Positions 14,949 to 23,885 of a stretch of DNA of 33,764 bases are shown here, one piece after another. Where the stretch lies: positions 1-33,764 of the forward strand of contig JANQMO010000041.1 of NCBI GenBank assembly GCA_028280025.1. The letters run 5' to 3'. This DNA comes from Chlorobium sp. Lineage in GTDB: Bacteria; Bacteroidota; Chlorobiia; Chlorobiales; Chlorobiaceae. The notes beneath the pieces are model-generated. The model ran no database searches and was not told where the DNA came from. It was given only the letters and a program-made list of their open reading frames with translations. A program made the position numbers and the translations under genes. The stretch's first letter is position 1. Each line of letters begins with the position of its first letter.

Positions 14949-17900
14949 CTAGCCATTGGATTTATCAAGCGCTAAACGGCATAATTCCCCGTTTATATCT
15001 TCCTCACGACCATTCTCCATGGCATCAGGAGAAAGAATATCAAGCGCCACTGCAAGCGTTTCCTGCCTGATATAACCGCTATTGGCTTCGACCGCCATGG
15101 CAAGTTTTTCGCTGCCGCTGACCCGCAGAACGATTCTGTCAGTTATCTCGAGTCCGCTCTCTTTTCTCAGGGCCTGTATCCTGCTGACCAGTTCCCTTGC
15201 CAGACCGAGCATCTCCAGTTCGGCTGATATTTCAGTATCGAGCGCTACCATAACGCTATGCGCGTCATCAGAAGCGACAAGCCACCCTTCGATATCCTCA
15301 CGACTGACGATAACGTCATCCCTGGTAATGGTATAGGTACGACCATCGATCTCGAGTTCAAGGTACCCGGCTGTTTCAAGAGAGGAAATCTGCTTGTGGG
15401 AGAGTTTCCTGATACGCTCTGCAACGATTTTGACCTCTTTTCCGTAACGGGGACCGAGGGACTTGAAATCCGGCTTTACCTTTTTACTGACAACCAAGCT
15501 CTCATCCTCGATGTACTCGACCTTCTGCACGTTAACCTCGTCGATAATGATATCCCGGACTTTATTGTATTCCAACCTGTCAGGAGCATCATCGACCGCC
15601 AGCAGAATACGCTGCAGCGGCTGGCGAACCTTGATCGATGCCTTTTCGCGCATGGTGCGCACAAGCGAGGTGACGACCTGGGCTTTTTTCATGCGGTGCT
15701 CGAGAGGTTTGTCGATCGCTTCTTTGTCGACCCCAGGCAGATCGCACAGATGCACTGACTCATGTGAGTCCCTTCCGGTCACGCCGTTGAGATCCATATA
15801 CATGCGGTCGGCTATGAACGGCGTAAACGGCGCCAGAAGTTTTGCCACCGTTTCGAGGCACTGATACAACGTCTGGTACGCTGCAAGCTTGTCCGGCCCC
15901 ATCTCGCCCTTCCAGAACCGTTTCCTTGAACGGCGAATATACCAGTTCGAAAGATCGTCAACGGTAAAATCACTAATCAGCCGAACCGAACCGGTCAGAT
16001 CGTACTGCTGCATGCGAAGCTCCACCCCGGCCACCAGCGTATTGAGAGAAGAAATGACCCAGCGATCCAGCTCGGAACGTTCCGACAGGGGAATGTCCTC
16101 TTCGGCAAAGGTGAACTCGTCAACGTTGGCGTACATCACAAAGAAGTTGTAGCTGTTGACAAACGCACGGAAGAATTTGCGCTGCTCTTCCTCGATCTCT
16201 TCGGTGTTGAACGATTTCGGCCTCCAGGGAGGACTCGAAGAGATCAGGTACCAGCGGAGAGCATCGGCACCGTATCTCTCCATCGTTTCAAACGGGTCAA
16301 CGACGTTTCCTTTCGACTTGGACATTTTCTGACCGTTCCGGTCGAGAATGTGGCCGTTGACCACGAGGTTCCTGTATGCAGGCTCATCGAAAAGCAGTGT
16401 TCCGATAGCATGAAGCGTGTAGAACCATCCCCGTGTCTGATCGACGCCTTCGGCAATGAAATCTGCCGGAAACGTTTTCTCGAAAATTTCCTTGTTCTCG
16501 AAAGGATAGTGAAGCTGCGCGAACGGCATGGAACCGCTGTCGAACCAGACATCGATAAGTTCAGGTGTACGGGTGAAACGCTTCCCGTCGCGCACGAAAT
16601 AGATCCTGTCGACAAACGGTTTGTGCAGATCGAGCTCGACAAGTCCTTCCAGAAGCGCGTCCCCGAGGCGATACTCCCTGCCGTCGATATCGATGCTGCC
16701 CTCCTCAAGTTCTTTGACGGAACCAAGAGCGAACACATTCCCCGAATCCGGTCCATCACCGATCCGGAAGTCCTCCGATACCCATATCGGCAGCGGCGTT
16801 CCCCAGAAGCGCTCGCGGGAAAGCGCCCAGTCCTTGTTTTCCTCGAGCCAGTTTCCAAAACGCCCCACCCCGATCTCCGGCGGACACCAGTTGATATGAC
16901 GGTTATGCTCGACCATCCGGTCGGCGATGCTTGTCGTTCTGATATACCATGACTCGCGCGCGTAGTAGATTACCGGCACGTCGTACCGCCAGGAAAACGG
17001 ATAGGTATGGGTAATGGTCTGTTTTCTGAAAAGCTTCCCTTCTTCCTTCAAACGACGAACGATCAGGGGATCGGCATCCTTGAAAAACATGCCCTCGTAC
17101 TCCGGGATTTCGCCCGTAAAGCAGCCGTTACGGGCCACAGGCTGCAGCATCGGCAGATCATGCTGTTTCGACAGCTCGTAGTCATCGGCGCCGAAAGCAG
17201 GTGCAATATGGACAATACCCGTACCTTCTTCGGTCGAAACAAAATCACCTTCAGCGACAAACCAGCATCGTTTGTCCGGATCAGCCCAGGAAAAAAGCGG
17301 TTCGTATTCCATACCGGCAAGGCTTTTGCCGGTGAAAGAATCGAGAACAACAGGTTCCTCTTCCTTCTTTAGCTGCTGTTGAAGTACTTCGAGCCGGGCC
17401 TTGGCGAGAATATAGACATCGCCATCCGGCATTTTTGCCCTGACATACTCGACAGCCGGTCCGACACAAAGCGCGACGTTCGACAAAAGCGTCCACGGGG
17501 TGGTTGTCCAGACCAGAAAATATTCGTCAGCCCCCCGAACCTTGAACTTCACATAGACGCTGGGATCCTTCACCTCTTTATACCCGAGTGCAAGCTCATG
17601 CGAACTCAGAACCGTTTCGGATTTCGGATCCTGCGGAACGATCTTGTAATCCTTGTAGATCAGTCCTTTATCAAATATGGTTTTCAATGCCCACCAGACC
17701 GACTCGATATACTCATTGGTGCAGGTGATGTAGGGATCGTCCATATCCACCCAATAACCCATGAGTTCGGTCAACTTGCCCCAACCTTCACGATTGTCGT
17801 CGATATGGTGATACACCAGGCTTTTGGCTTCGGCATTGAACTCGCCTGACCCGTATTCTTCAACCTGGGCCTTGTTTTTCAATCCGAGTTTTTTCTCGAC

Positions 17901-18191
17901 AGAGATTTCCACAGGCAGGCCGTGGGTATCCCACCCGGCCTTGCGGGGAACCTTGTAACCCTGCATGGACTTGAAGCGGCAGACGATATCCTTGATCGTT
18001 CTGCTGAAAACATGGTGAACTCCGGGCTTGCCGTTAACGGTCGGCGGACCTTCATAAAAAGAAAAGACCCTGTCCCCGGCCTTGTCGAGGCTTTTGTGAA
18101 AAATATCATGCTCTTTCCAGAATCGAAGGACGTCAGCCTCGACGCTGCTGTAGGGCACTCCGGATGGATACTCGGGAAATTTATCAGGCAT
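14949..18191 (-). CDS. ileS: Isoleucyl-tRNA synthetase (long form)
   Basis: This class I aminoacyl-tRNA synthetase charges tRNA-Ile. From MPDKFPEYPSG it is 1080 residues, in the size range of the longer, eukaryote-like IleS group found in Bacteroidetes/Chlorobi. The HIGH-equivalent is GVHHVFSRTIKD. The CP1 editing domain includes WTTTPWTLLSN. KMSKSKGNVVDP (around residue 620) is the second signature. The WYIRRSRKRFW region opens the anticodon-binding domain. An in-frame TTG six codons upstream is possible but has no ribosome site. It lies downstream of the chlorosome gene's terminator, so it is probably transcribed separately. Confidence 0.95.
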   Translation of the reverse strand: MPDKFPEYPSGVPYSSVEADVLRFWKEHDIFHKSLDKAGDRVFSFYEGPPTVNGKPGVHHVFSRTIKDIVCRFKSMQGYKVPRKAGWDTHGLPVEISVEKKLGLKNKAQVEEYGSGEFNAEAKSLVYHHIDDNREGWGKLTELMGYWVDMDDPYITCTNEYIESVWWALKTIFDKGLIYKDYKIVPQDPKSETVLSSHELALGYKEVKDPSVYVKFKVRGADEYFLVWTTTPWTLLSNVALCVGPAVEYVRAKMPDGDVYILAKARLEVLQQQLKKEEEPVVLDSFTGKSLAGMEYEPLFSWADPDKRCWFVAEGDFVSTEEGTGIVHIAPAFGADDYELSKQHDLPMLQPVARNGCFTGEIPEYEGMFFKDADPLIVRRLKEEGKLFRKQTITHTYPFSWRYDVPVIYYARESWYIRTTSIADRMVEHNRHINWCPPEIGVGRFGNWLEENKDWALSRERFWGTPLPIWVSEDFRIGDGPDSGNVFALGSVKELEEGSIDIDGREYRLGDALLEGLVELDLHKPFVDRIYFVRDGKRFTRTPELIDVWFDSGSMPFAQLHYPFENKEIFEKTFPADFIAEGVDQTRGWFYTLHAIGTLLFDEPAYRNLVVNGHILDRNGQKMSKSKGNVVDPFETMERYGADALRWYLISSSPPWRPKSFNTEEIEEEQRKFFRAFVNSYNFFVMYANVDEFTFAEEDIPLSERSELDRWVISSLNTLVAGVELRMQQYDLTGSVRLISDFTVDDLSNWYIRRSRKRFWKGEMGPDKLAAYQTLYQCLETVAKLLAPFTPFIADRMYMDLNGVTGRDSHESVHLCDLPGVDKEAIDKPLEHRMKKAQVVTSLVRTMREKASIKVRQPLQRILLAVDDAPDRLEYNKVRDIIIDEVNVQKVEYIEDESLVVSKKVKPDFKSLGPRYGKEVKIVAERIRKLSHKQISSLETAGYLELEIDGRTYTITRDDVIVSREDIEGWLVASDDAHSVMVALDTEISAELEMLGLARELVSRIQALRKESGLEITDRIVLRVSGSEKLAMAVEANSGYIRQETLAVALDILSPDAMENGREEDINGELCRLALDKSNG

Positions 18192-18244
18192 GGTGTTGTA
18201 TAGGATCAATAAGCTTGCGAACGATCAGGGATGGAATATACTCT

Positions 18245-18290
18245 CAGAAAAAACCAAAGGCAAGCCTCTTTCTGGAAAAGGCTTGCCTTG
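18245..18290 (-). terminator. Rho-independent terminator of the chlorosome protein gene
   Basis: On the minus strand CCAAGGCAAGCC pairs with GGCTTGCCTTTGG, separated by a loop of about 13 nt and followed directly by TTTTTT. It lies 55 bp past the csm stop and 54 bp before the ileS start. It is the strongest classical terminator in the window and suggests the small gene is highly transcribed and insulated from ileS. Confidence 0.85.
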
Positions 18291-18344
18291 GCAAAATCCC
18301 GTGATCTATGATCAAGCAGCGGCTCTGAGGCAGAATCAGCGTTC

Positions 18345-18569
18345 TTACTTGTTTCCCTGGTTGAGAGACTTGCTGAGCCCGTCGAGGATCTGCTGGGCCA
18401 CGTTATTTGCAGACTCGAGAGCGTTGACAAGGGCATTGCCAAGAGGAGTAAGCGTGGTATCGAGAAGATTGCCTACACCCATGAGGATCGTCGAGAAATC
18501 CCCCTTGATGTTCTGGCTCTGGCTCGGCGCACCACCGCTCTGCACTTCCGGTTTCATTTCTTCAGCCAT
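18345..18569 (-). CDS. Chlorosome envelope protein, CsmB/CsmF type (probable)
   Basis: This is a 74-residue protein starting MAEEMKPEVQSGG. A polar, Gly/Ser/Gln-rich N-terminus is followed from residue 23 by a long amphipathic helical stretch (ILMGVGNLLDTTLTPLG, then ALVNALESANNVAQQILDGL). This matches the size and character of the small chlorosome envelope proteins CsmB and CsmF of green sulfur bacteria, which sit in the lipid monolayer around the bacteriochlorophyll aggregate. I cannot separate B from F by memory. The longer open frame to 18809 runs through repeat DNA and is rejected. A strong terminator follows, as expected for an abundant product. Confidence 0.6.
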   Translation of the reverse strand: MAEEMKPEVQSGGAPSQSQNIKGDFSTILMGVGNLLDTTLTPLGNALVNALESANNVAQQILDGLSKSLNQGNK

Positions 18570-18654
18570 GTGCGGAATGATTTTATAATTATGTCGATAT
18601 AAGGATTTTCGCAGGTGCAAAATAAAACATTTCCGCAAGCATTCAAAACGAGCG

Positions 18655-19085
18655 CGGCGCAAAGCGCCGGGTATTGGGTATTGGGTATTGGGTATTGGGT
18701 ATTGGGTATTGGGAAAAATAGTTTTCCGGATGAACGAAGCAACAGGAGAGAGAATTGTTGAGGTGTTGATTTGTTGAACTGTTGAATTGTTTGAAGATAT
18801 CTCCCACATTCAACCATTCACCATTTATGATTCACGACTCTTTTCTTCCCAGATTTCTTGCCAACCAGCTATCTAGCCATCTTCACTGAGAACCAAGAAC
18901 TGAGAACTCAGGACTATTCATCCTACCATTCACCATTTACGATTCACGATTCTTCCTCCCCCCCTCCTTACTCCTGCGAGCCAGAGCGAGCTACTCCTGC
19001 GCACGAAGTGCGCTACTCCCATCACCTATTCCCTGACGCTTTGCGTCCCCGGCACTCCCTAACACAATCATCCATCCCACACTCG
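18655..19085 (+). repeat. Composite intergenic element, csm-rfbB gap
   Basis: A GGCGC-AAA-GCGCC triloop hairpin (18656-18668) adjoins tandem GGGTATT heptads (18669-18713). Next is the linker ATAGTTTTCCGGATGAACGA (18718-18737), then GTTGATTTGTTGAACTG octamers, CTATCTAGCCATCTTCAC, AAGAACTGAGAACTCAGG, ATTCACCATTTACGATTC and a triloop hairpin at 18999-19013. GACGCTTTGCGTC follows near 19034. The module order is the same as in the murB-ftsX gap. No gene is seen in these 430 bp. Confidence 0.85.
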
Positions 19086-20153
19086 TCACTTGTTACTCGT
19101 CACTATCCTCCCCCCATACATCTTCTCATAATACCGCTGGTATTCGCCCGAGGTTACATGGTCGAGCCAGTGCTGGTTCCGGAGATACCAGCCGACGGTT
19201 TTTTCCAGCCCCTCCTCGAACTGCAGCGACGGGCTCCAGCCCAGCTCCCTCTGGAGTTTCGATGAATCGATCGCGTAGCGGAAATCATGGCCTGCACGGT
19301 CGGTCACATAGGTGATCAGGTTTTCCGATTCACCGTCATCCCGCCCGAGCTTTCGGTCCATAATACCGCAGAGCAGTTGTATAAGATCAATATTCTTCCA
19401 TTCGTTCTGTCCGCCGATATTGTAGGTCTCACCCTGTTTCCCTTTATGGTAAATAACATCGATCGCCATGGCATGATCGACCACCCAGAGCCAGTCCCTG
19501 ACGTTCTCCCCCCTACCGTACACCGGCAGCGGTTTGTTGTGCCGGATGTTGTTGATGAAAAGCGGAATGAGTTTTTCGGGAAACTGGTATGGCCCGTAAT
19601 TATTGGAACAGTTGCTGATCACCACCGGCAACCCATACGTGTCGTGGTAAGCCCGCACAAAATGGTCCGACGATGCCTTGGAGGCGGAATACGGGCTGTG
19701 CGGATCGTAGGGAGTCTCCTCTGTGAACATACCTTCGCTGCCAAGCGCACCATACACCTCATCGGTCGACACATGGTAGAACAGTTTTCCGTCAAACCCG
19801 TCTTTCCACAAGGCACGCGCCGCATTGAGCAGATTCACCGTTCCGATCACGTTGGTCATGACAAACTCGGTCGGGTTGGCTATCGATCGATCGACATGCG
19901 ATTCGGCGGCAAGGTGGATCACCCCGTCGAAACGCTCCTTTTCAAACAGCGCAAGCATGGCTGCGCTGTCGGTTATATCCGCTTTGACAAACCGGTAGTT
20001 CGAACGGTCCTCGACGTCACGCAGATTTTCCAGGTTACCCGCATAGGTGAGTTTGTCCAGGTTGGTTATGGTATAGTCAGGATAGGTTGTCACAAAATGC
20101 CGAACAACATGCGACCCGATAAACCCAGCCCCGCCGGTAATGAGAATATTCAT
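19086..20153 (-). CDS. rfbB: dTDP-glucose 4,6-dehydratase RfbB
   Basis: This is the second enzyme of dTDP-L-rhamnose synthesis, converting dTDP-glucose to dTDP-4-keto-6-deoxyglucose. It is a 355-residue extended SDR protein. GGAGFIGSH (7-15) binds NAD. The catalytic T130-D131-E132 lies in STDEVYG, and Y155-x3-K159 in YSASK is the SDR pair. NNYGPYQFPEKLIPLFI is the conserved substrate-binding segment. It is the last gene of the minus-strand rfbA-rfbC-rfbD-rfbB cluster, separated from rfbD by 284 bp of repeats. Confidence 0.96.
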   Translation of the reverse strand: MNILITGGAGFIGSHVVRHFVTTYPDYTITNLDKLTYAGNLENLRDVEDRSNYRFVKADITDSAAMLALFEKERFDGVIHLAAESHVDRSIANPTEFVMTNVIGTVNLLNAARALWKDGFDGKLFYHVSTDEVYGALGSEGMFTEETPYDPHSPYSASKASSDHFVRAYHDTYGLPVVISNCSNNYGPYQFPEKLIPLFINNIRHNKPLPVYGRGENVRDWLWVVDHAMAIDVIYHKGKQGETYNIGGQNEWKNIDLIQLLCGIMDRKLGRDDGESENLITYVTDRAGHDFRYAIDSSKLQRELGWSPSLQFEEGLEKTVGWYLRNQHWLDHVTSGEYQRYYEKMYGGRIVTSNK

Positions 20154-20156
20154 TGA

Positions 20157-20437
20157 ATGTTTGTTGAGCTGTTGAACTGTTAGTGGAGTTGTTGAATCGT
20201 TGATTTGTTGAACTGTTGAATTGTTTGAAGAAAAAGTTTTCGAGTTCCTGACTCTTTTCCTCTCTTACCAATCACGAATTACTATTCACGATTTACGACG
20301 ATTCCCCTGCTCATTGCTTCCCATGTCCTGCCATCCAGCCAACTAGCTATCCAGCTAACGAGCCATCTTCACTCAGAACCAAGAACTATTCATCCTTTTT
20401 CCTCCACCACACTTCAACATTTCAACAACTCAACAAA
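20157..20437 (+). repeat. Composite intergenic element, rfbB-rfbD gap
   Basis: GTTGAGCTGTTGAACTGTTA octamers start about 10 bp from the rfbB ATG. The GTGGAGTTGTTGAATCGTTG segment shared with 9893 and 23648 follows. Next are ATTCACGATTTACGACG, TATCCAGCTAACGAGCC and GAACCAAGAACTATTC. Inverted TTCAACAACTCAACAAATC octamers lie at the rfbD stop. No gene is seen. Confidence 0.8.
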
Positions 20438-21295
20438 TCAACACCTCTTCAGCATTTTTTCCAGCGAGTCCTGCCAGTGGGGGATGTCCAGGTTCCAGTG
20501 CCTTTTGATTTTTCCTTTGTGCAGTACGCTGTAGTGGGGGCGTTCTGCTTTTGTGGGATACTCATCGCTTCCTACAGGTTTCACTCTGCACGTCAAGCCC
20601 TTGAATTTCATGATTGCCTGAGCGAGATCGTACCAGGAACATACTCCCTCGTTCGAATAATGATAGGTCTCTGCATAATTTCGGACAGGATCATGACGTT
20701 CGAGAATCGATAGAAGAACCGAGGCAAGGTCAGCCGCATAGGTCGGCGAACCGATCTGGTCGAACACAACGTTCAGCATTTCCCGCTCACTACCCAGGCG
20801 CAGCATGGTCTTGACGAAATTCTTACCGTGGGAAGAATACAGCCAGGAGGTACGGACAATCATATAGGAAGATGCAATACCGCGGACCTGCTCTTCGCCC
20901 TCCCATTTCGACCTTCCGTACATACCCAAGGGTTTTGCCGGTTCGTCTTCCGTATAGGGAACACAGGAGTCACCGCTGAAAACATAATCGGTAGACACAT
21001 GTAAAAGAAGCGCGTGGCACTCGCATGCAACGCCGGCAAGCACAGCCGGACCGTCACGATTGACGCGGAAAACTTTCTCTTTTTCCTCTTCAGCCAGGTC
21101 AACATTTGTATACGCCGCACAGTTTATTATTGCCGTAATACCGTGCTCGCGACAAACGGCCCCTGCTCTCTCCCTGTCAGTGATATCGAGCTCCGGCAGA
21201 TCATAAAAGAAAAACCGCATGTCTTTTTTTTGAAAAGCCAGCCCCTGAAACTCCGAACCCAACTGCCCGTTACAACCTGTAACAAGAATGTTCAT
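20438..21295 (-). CDS. rfbD: dTDP-4-dehydrorhamnose reductase RfbD
   Basis: This enzyme reduces dTDP-4-keto-rhamnose to dTDP-L-rhamnose with NAD(P)H. It is a 285-residue SDR protein. The nucleotide-binding loop is GCNGQLGSEF (7-16). STDYVFSG (101-108) and Y126-x3-K130 in YGRSK are catalytic. The C-terminal segment RPHYSVLHKGKIKRHW resembles the RPxxS(x)L substrate motif. It lies in the rhamnose cluster and is flanked on both sides by 250-280 bp of intergenic repeats. Confidence 0.95.
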   Translation of the reverse strand: MNILVTGCNGQLGSEFQGLAFQKKDMRFFFYDLPELDITDRERAGAVCREHGITAIINCAAYTNVDLAEEEKEKVFRVNRDGPAVLAGVACECHALLLHVSTDYVFSGDSCVPYTEDEPAKPLGMYGRSKWEGEEQVRGIASSYMIVRTSWLYSSHGKNFVKTMLRLGSEREMLNVVFDQIGSPTYAADLASVLLSILERHDPVRNYAETYHYSNEGVCSWYDLAQAIMKFKGLTCRVKPVGSDEYPTKAERPHYSVLHKGKIKRHWNLDIPHWQDSLEKMLKRC

Positions 21296-21298
21296 TGA

Positions 21299-21542
21299 AG
21301 ATTGTTGATCTGTTGAGTTGTTGAATCGTTGAATTGTTTGAAGAAGACTCCCACATTTCTTGCCAGCCGGCTATCCAGCTAACGAGCTATCTTCACTCAG
21401 AACCAAGAACTAAGAACTTTTCTTTCATTCACAAATCACTATTCACTATCCAGCACTCCTTACTCCTGCGCACAAAGTGCACTGCTCCCATTCCCTACTA
21501 CCCATTACCTACTACCTAAACGACCCTCCTTACTCCTTGTTC
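21299..21542 (+). repeat. Composite intergenic element, rfbD-rfbC gap
   Basis: The order is GTTGATCTGTTGAGTTG octamers, GAAGACTCCCACATTTCTTG, CTATCCAGCTAACGAGC, GAACCAAGAACTAAGAAC, an imperfect triloop hairpin at 21468-21482, then CCATTCCCTACTACCC. This is the standard module order in a shorter version. No gene is seen. Confidence 0.8.
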
Positions 21543-22130
21543 CTATCTTCTCGGATAAACGCTTTCCTGCTTGAATTCCTCGTAGGAAAAATGGAACGCA
21601 TTCTTGAAAAACGGCTGCACAGCATCTTTTGCAGATACCTGGACTTTGTCTTCCGGAACGCCCCAGTCGATGCCAAGATCGGGATCGTTCCACCGGATTC
21701 CGGCATCATACTCGGGGACGTAGTAGTTATCGCATTTGTATGAAAAAACAGCTTCGTCTGAAAGTACAACAAAACCATGAGCAAAACCCCGGGGCACCCA
21801 AAGCATGTTGTTCTGCACAGAGTTGAGTTTCACGGCAACATGCTGCCCGAACCATGGTGATCCTTCCCTTATATCGACAGCAACATCGAGAACAGAACCG
21901 GATAATACCCGGACCAGCTTCGACTGTGTATACGGAGGCTTTTGAAAATGCAGGCCGCGCAGAACGCCATACCCGGACTTTGACTGGTTGTCCTGAACAA
22001 AATCAACCTCTCCGACATGCTCATAAAAAAAATCTTTCCTGAACGACTCAAAAAAATACCCCCGCTCATCCCCAAAAACCCGCGGCTCGAAAATCAGAAC
22101 ATCAGGAATGGCTGTAGCTGCAACGTGCAT
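21543..22130 (-). CDS. rfbC: dTDP-4-dehydrorhamnose 3,5-epimerase RfbC
   Basis: This cupin-fold epimerase acts at C3 and C5 of dTDP-4-keto-6-deoxyglucose. It has 195 residues. EPRVFGDERGYFFESF (15-30) is the N-terminal family signature. His61 in GLHFQ is the catalytic base region. WVPRGFAHGF (111-120) and the Tyr131 region (SYKCDNYY) complete the active site. It lies between the four-helix-bundle gene (45 bp upstream) and rfbD. Confidence 0.95.
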   Translation of the reverse strand: MHVAATAIPDVLIFEPRVFGDERGYFFESFRKDFFYEHVGEVDFVQDNQSKSGYGVLRGLHFQKPPYTQSKLVRVLSGSVLDVAVDIREGSPWFGQHVAVKLNSVQNNMLWVPRGFAHGFVVLSDEAVFSYKCDNYYVPEYDAGIRWNDPDLGIDWGVPEDKVQVSAKDAVQPFFKNAFHFSYEEFKQESVYPRR

Positions 22131-22172
22131 GGGATACTGTTGAATTGTTGATCTGTTGAATCGTTGAATTGT
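22131..22172 (+). repeat. GTTGA octamer tract, rfbC-four-helix gap
   Basis: TGTTGAATTGTTGATCTG and following octamers fill nearly the whole 45-bp gap. The run of three to four units carries no other module. Confidence 0.75.
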
Positions 22173-22175
22173 TTT

Positions 22176-22547
22176 CTAAGAGCAACTTCTGTGTAAGGCA
22201 TTCAGCTTATTTGACACTTCGCTGATCTTCAGTTTTAACTCCTCATGCATGGATGCATCAATAAAATCCAGATCAACAGCAAGAATAAGCTGGCACGCAA
22301 CCTCCATTAAAGAACTGTAAGCCATCTGATAAAAATGGCCTTGATCCCTTTTATTTTTTCTTGCAGAACCTTCGGCTATATTCGAAACAACAGATACACC
22401 CGCCCTTCTTAATTGACTGCTCAAACCGTACCGCTCCCAATCCGGAAAGCCATCGGTCAATCGATAGATATCCAAAACCAGCTTTCTGGCACTATGCCAA
22501 ACATCAAGTCCTTCGAATGAATATTGATAAGGTCTTGCTTCTCCCAT
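22176..22547 (-). CDS. Four-helix-bundle protein (23S rRNA intervening-sequence family), copy 1
   Basis: The 123 residues match the small four-helix-bundle family named after proteins encoded in 23S rRNA intervening sequences. Signatures are FEGLDVWHSARKLVLDIY at the N-terminus, GLSSQLRRAGVSVVSNIAEG at 50-69, and a MAYSSLMEVACQLILA helix. The biochemical role of the family is unsettled; some members may bind nucleic acid. The gene sits inside the rhamnose cluster between rfbA and rfbC in the same direction. A second member is at 31587-31949. No rRNA is nearby. Confidence 0.88.
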   Translation of the reverse strand: MGEARPYQYSFEGLDVWHSARKLVLDIYRLTDGFPDWERYGLSSQLRRAGVSVVSNIAEGSARKNKRDQGHFYQMAYSSLMEVACQLILAVDLDFIDASMHEELKLKISEVSNKLNALHRSCS

Positions 22548-22619
22548 ATTTACTTGTATTTAATAAGGCATGGCAATATATCAAAACCAACAAAATCAGC
22601 CCTGGATGCTGAGCAAAAA

Positions 22620-22648
22620 ACAGTTCAACAAATAAACAACTCAACAGT
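22620..22648 (-). repeat. TCAAC octamers at the rfbA stop
   Basis: CAGTTCAACAAATAAACAAC and following bases directly abut the rfbA stop codon. Read on the coding (minus) strand they are GTTGA octamers, as after queE and purF. Confidence 0.65.
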
Positions 22649-23527
22649 TCAACTTCTTTTTAGTAGCTGAAGAAGATACTCCCCGTACTGGCTTTTCATC
22701 AGGGGTTTTGCCAGTTCCTCGAGCGTTGCGTCATCGATCCATTTGTTTCTCCATGCAATCTCTTCAGGGCACGCGATCTTCAAGCCCTGCCGCTTCTCGA
22801 CCGTTTCGATAAAGTTGCCCGCCTCCTGATACGAATCGTGGGTTCCCGTGTCAAGCCAGGCAAAACCGCGCCCCATCATCGACATGCGCAACTTTTTCCG
22901 GCGTAAATATTCTTCGTTCACCGAGGTTATCTCGAGTTCTCCCCGTGCTGACGGCTTGACGTTTTTTGCAACCTCAACGACATCGTTCGGATAAAAGTAT
23001 AACCCGACAACAGCATAGTTGGATTTCGGCTCTTCCGGTTTCTCCTCTATCGACAGAACATTCCCGGCCTCGTCAAATTCCGCCACACCATAACGTTCCG
23101 GATCTTTGACATAGTAACCGAAAATATGTGCCACTCGATCTTCGTTGACACTCTGCACAGCACGCTGCAGCATACCTGTAAAACCATAACCGAAAAAGAT
23201 ATTGTCACCAAGGATCAGGCAGACATCATCGCTGCCGACAAACTCCTCGCCAAGCAGAAAAGCCTGCGCAAGGCCGTCAGGCGAAGGCTGCTCGACATAT
23301 GATAACGACAATCCCCATTCGCTTCCGTCCCCAAGCATTCTTTTGAATAAAGGAAGGTCGACAGGCGTCGAAATCACCAGTATTTCTCGGATACCCGCCA
23401 GCATCAGCGTACTGAGCGGATAGTAGATCATCGGCTTGTCGTAAATCGGTAAAAGCTGTTTCGAGATACCCCTCGTAACAGGATAAAGCCGCGTACCGGA
23501 TCCCCCGGCAAGTATGATTCCTTTCAT
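22649..23527 (-). CDS. rfbA: Glucose-1-phosphate thymidylyltransferase RfbA
   Basis: RfbA makes dTDP-glucose from glucose-1-P and dTTP, opening dTDP-L-rhamnose synthesis. From MKGIILAGGS the protein is 292 residues, the usual length. GGSGTRLYPVT with SKQLLPIYDKPMIYYPLS is the nucleotidyltransferase signature. LGDNIFFG and EEKPEEPKSNYAVVGLYFY carry the metal- and sugar-binding residues. The longer open frame to 23707 translates repeat modules and is rejected. It is the first gene of the minus-strand rhamnose cluster, with a composite repeat as its 5' region. Confidence 0.96.
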   Translation of the reverse strand: MKGIILAGGSGTRLYPVTRGISKQLLPIYDKPMIYYPLSTLMLAGIREILVISTPVDLPLFKRMLGDGSEWGLSLSYVEQPSPDGLAQAFLLGEEFVGSDDVCLILGDNIFFGYGFTGMLQRAVQSVNEDRVAHIFGYYVKDPERYGVAEFDEAGNVLSIEEKPEEPKSNYAVVGLYFYPNDVVEVAKNVKPSARGELEITSVNEEYLRRKKLRMSMMGRGFAWLDTGTHDSYQEAGNFIETVEKRQGLKIACPEEIAWRNKWIDDATLEELAKPLMKSQYGEYLLQLLKRS

Positions 23528-23531
23528 ATAT

Positions 23532-23885
23532 GAAGAAGTGATTGGTGATTGGTGAATCGTGAATCGTGAATCGTGAATAAGGGAAGATAGTTTTTCGGGT
23601 AAACGAAGCAACAGGAAAGATAATTGTTGAGATGCTTGAACTGTTAGTGGAGTTGTTGAATCGTTGATTTGTTGAACTGTTGAATTGTTTGAAGAAGACT
23701 CCCACATTTCTTGCCAGCCGGCTATCCAACTAACGAGCCATCTTCACTCAGAACCAAGAACTGAGAGCTTTTCTTTCAACCATTCACGATTTTCCCCCCA
23801 CTCATTGCTCGTTGCTCATTGCTCAGCACTTTCTCCCCTATTACCGATTCCCTGATACTCCGCGTCACGATTCACGATTCTCCCC
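23532..23885 (+). repeat. Composite intergenic element upstream of rfbA
   Basis: GTGAATCGTGAATCGTG repeats (23552-23577) lead into the linker GATAGTTTTTCGGGTAAACG (23586-23605). GTTGAAYT octamers follow to about 23690, then CCCACATTTCTTGCCAGCC, TATCCAACTAACGAGCC, GAACCAAGAACTGAG and CTCATTGCTCGTTGCTC. The octamer and linker section is closely similar to 9832-9940. No gene is seen in these 350 bp. Confidence 0.85.

Noticed and set aside
18570..18809. N-terminal extension of the chlorosome-type gene
   Set aside because: The added residues translate octamer and heptad repeats. The same spurious text is found upstream of murB and rfbA, and the MAEEMK start gives a family-sized protein.
23528..23707. 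N-terminal extension of rfbA
   Set aside because: The residues are translated repeats. The nucleotidyltransferase family starts at MKGIILAGG.
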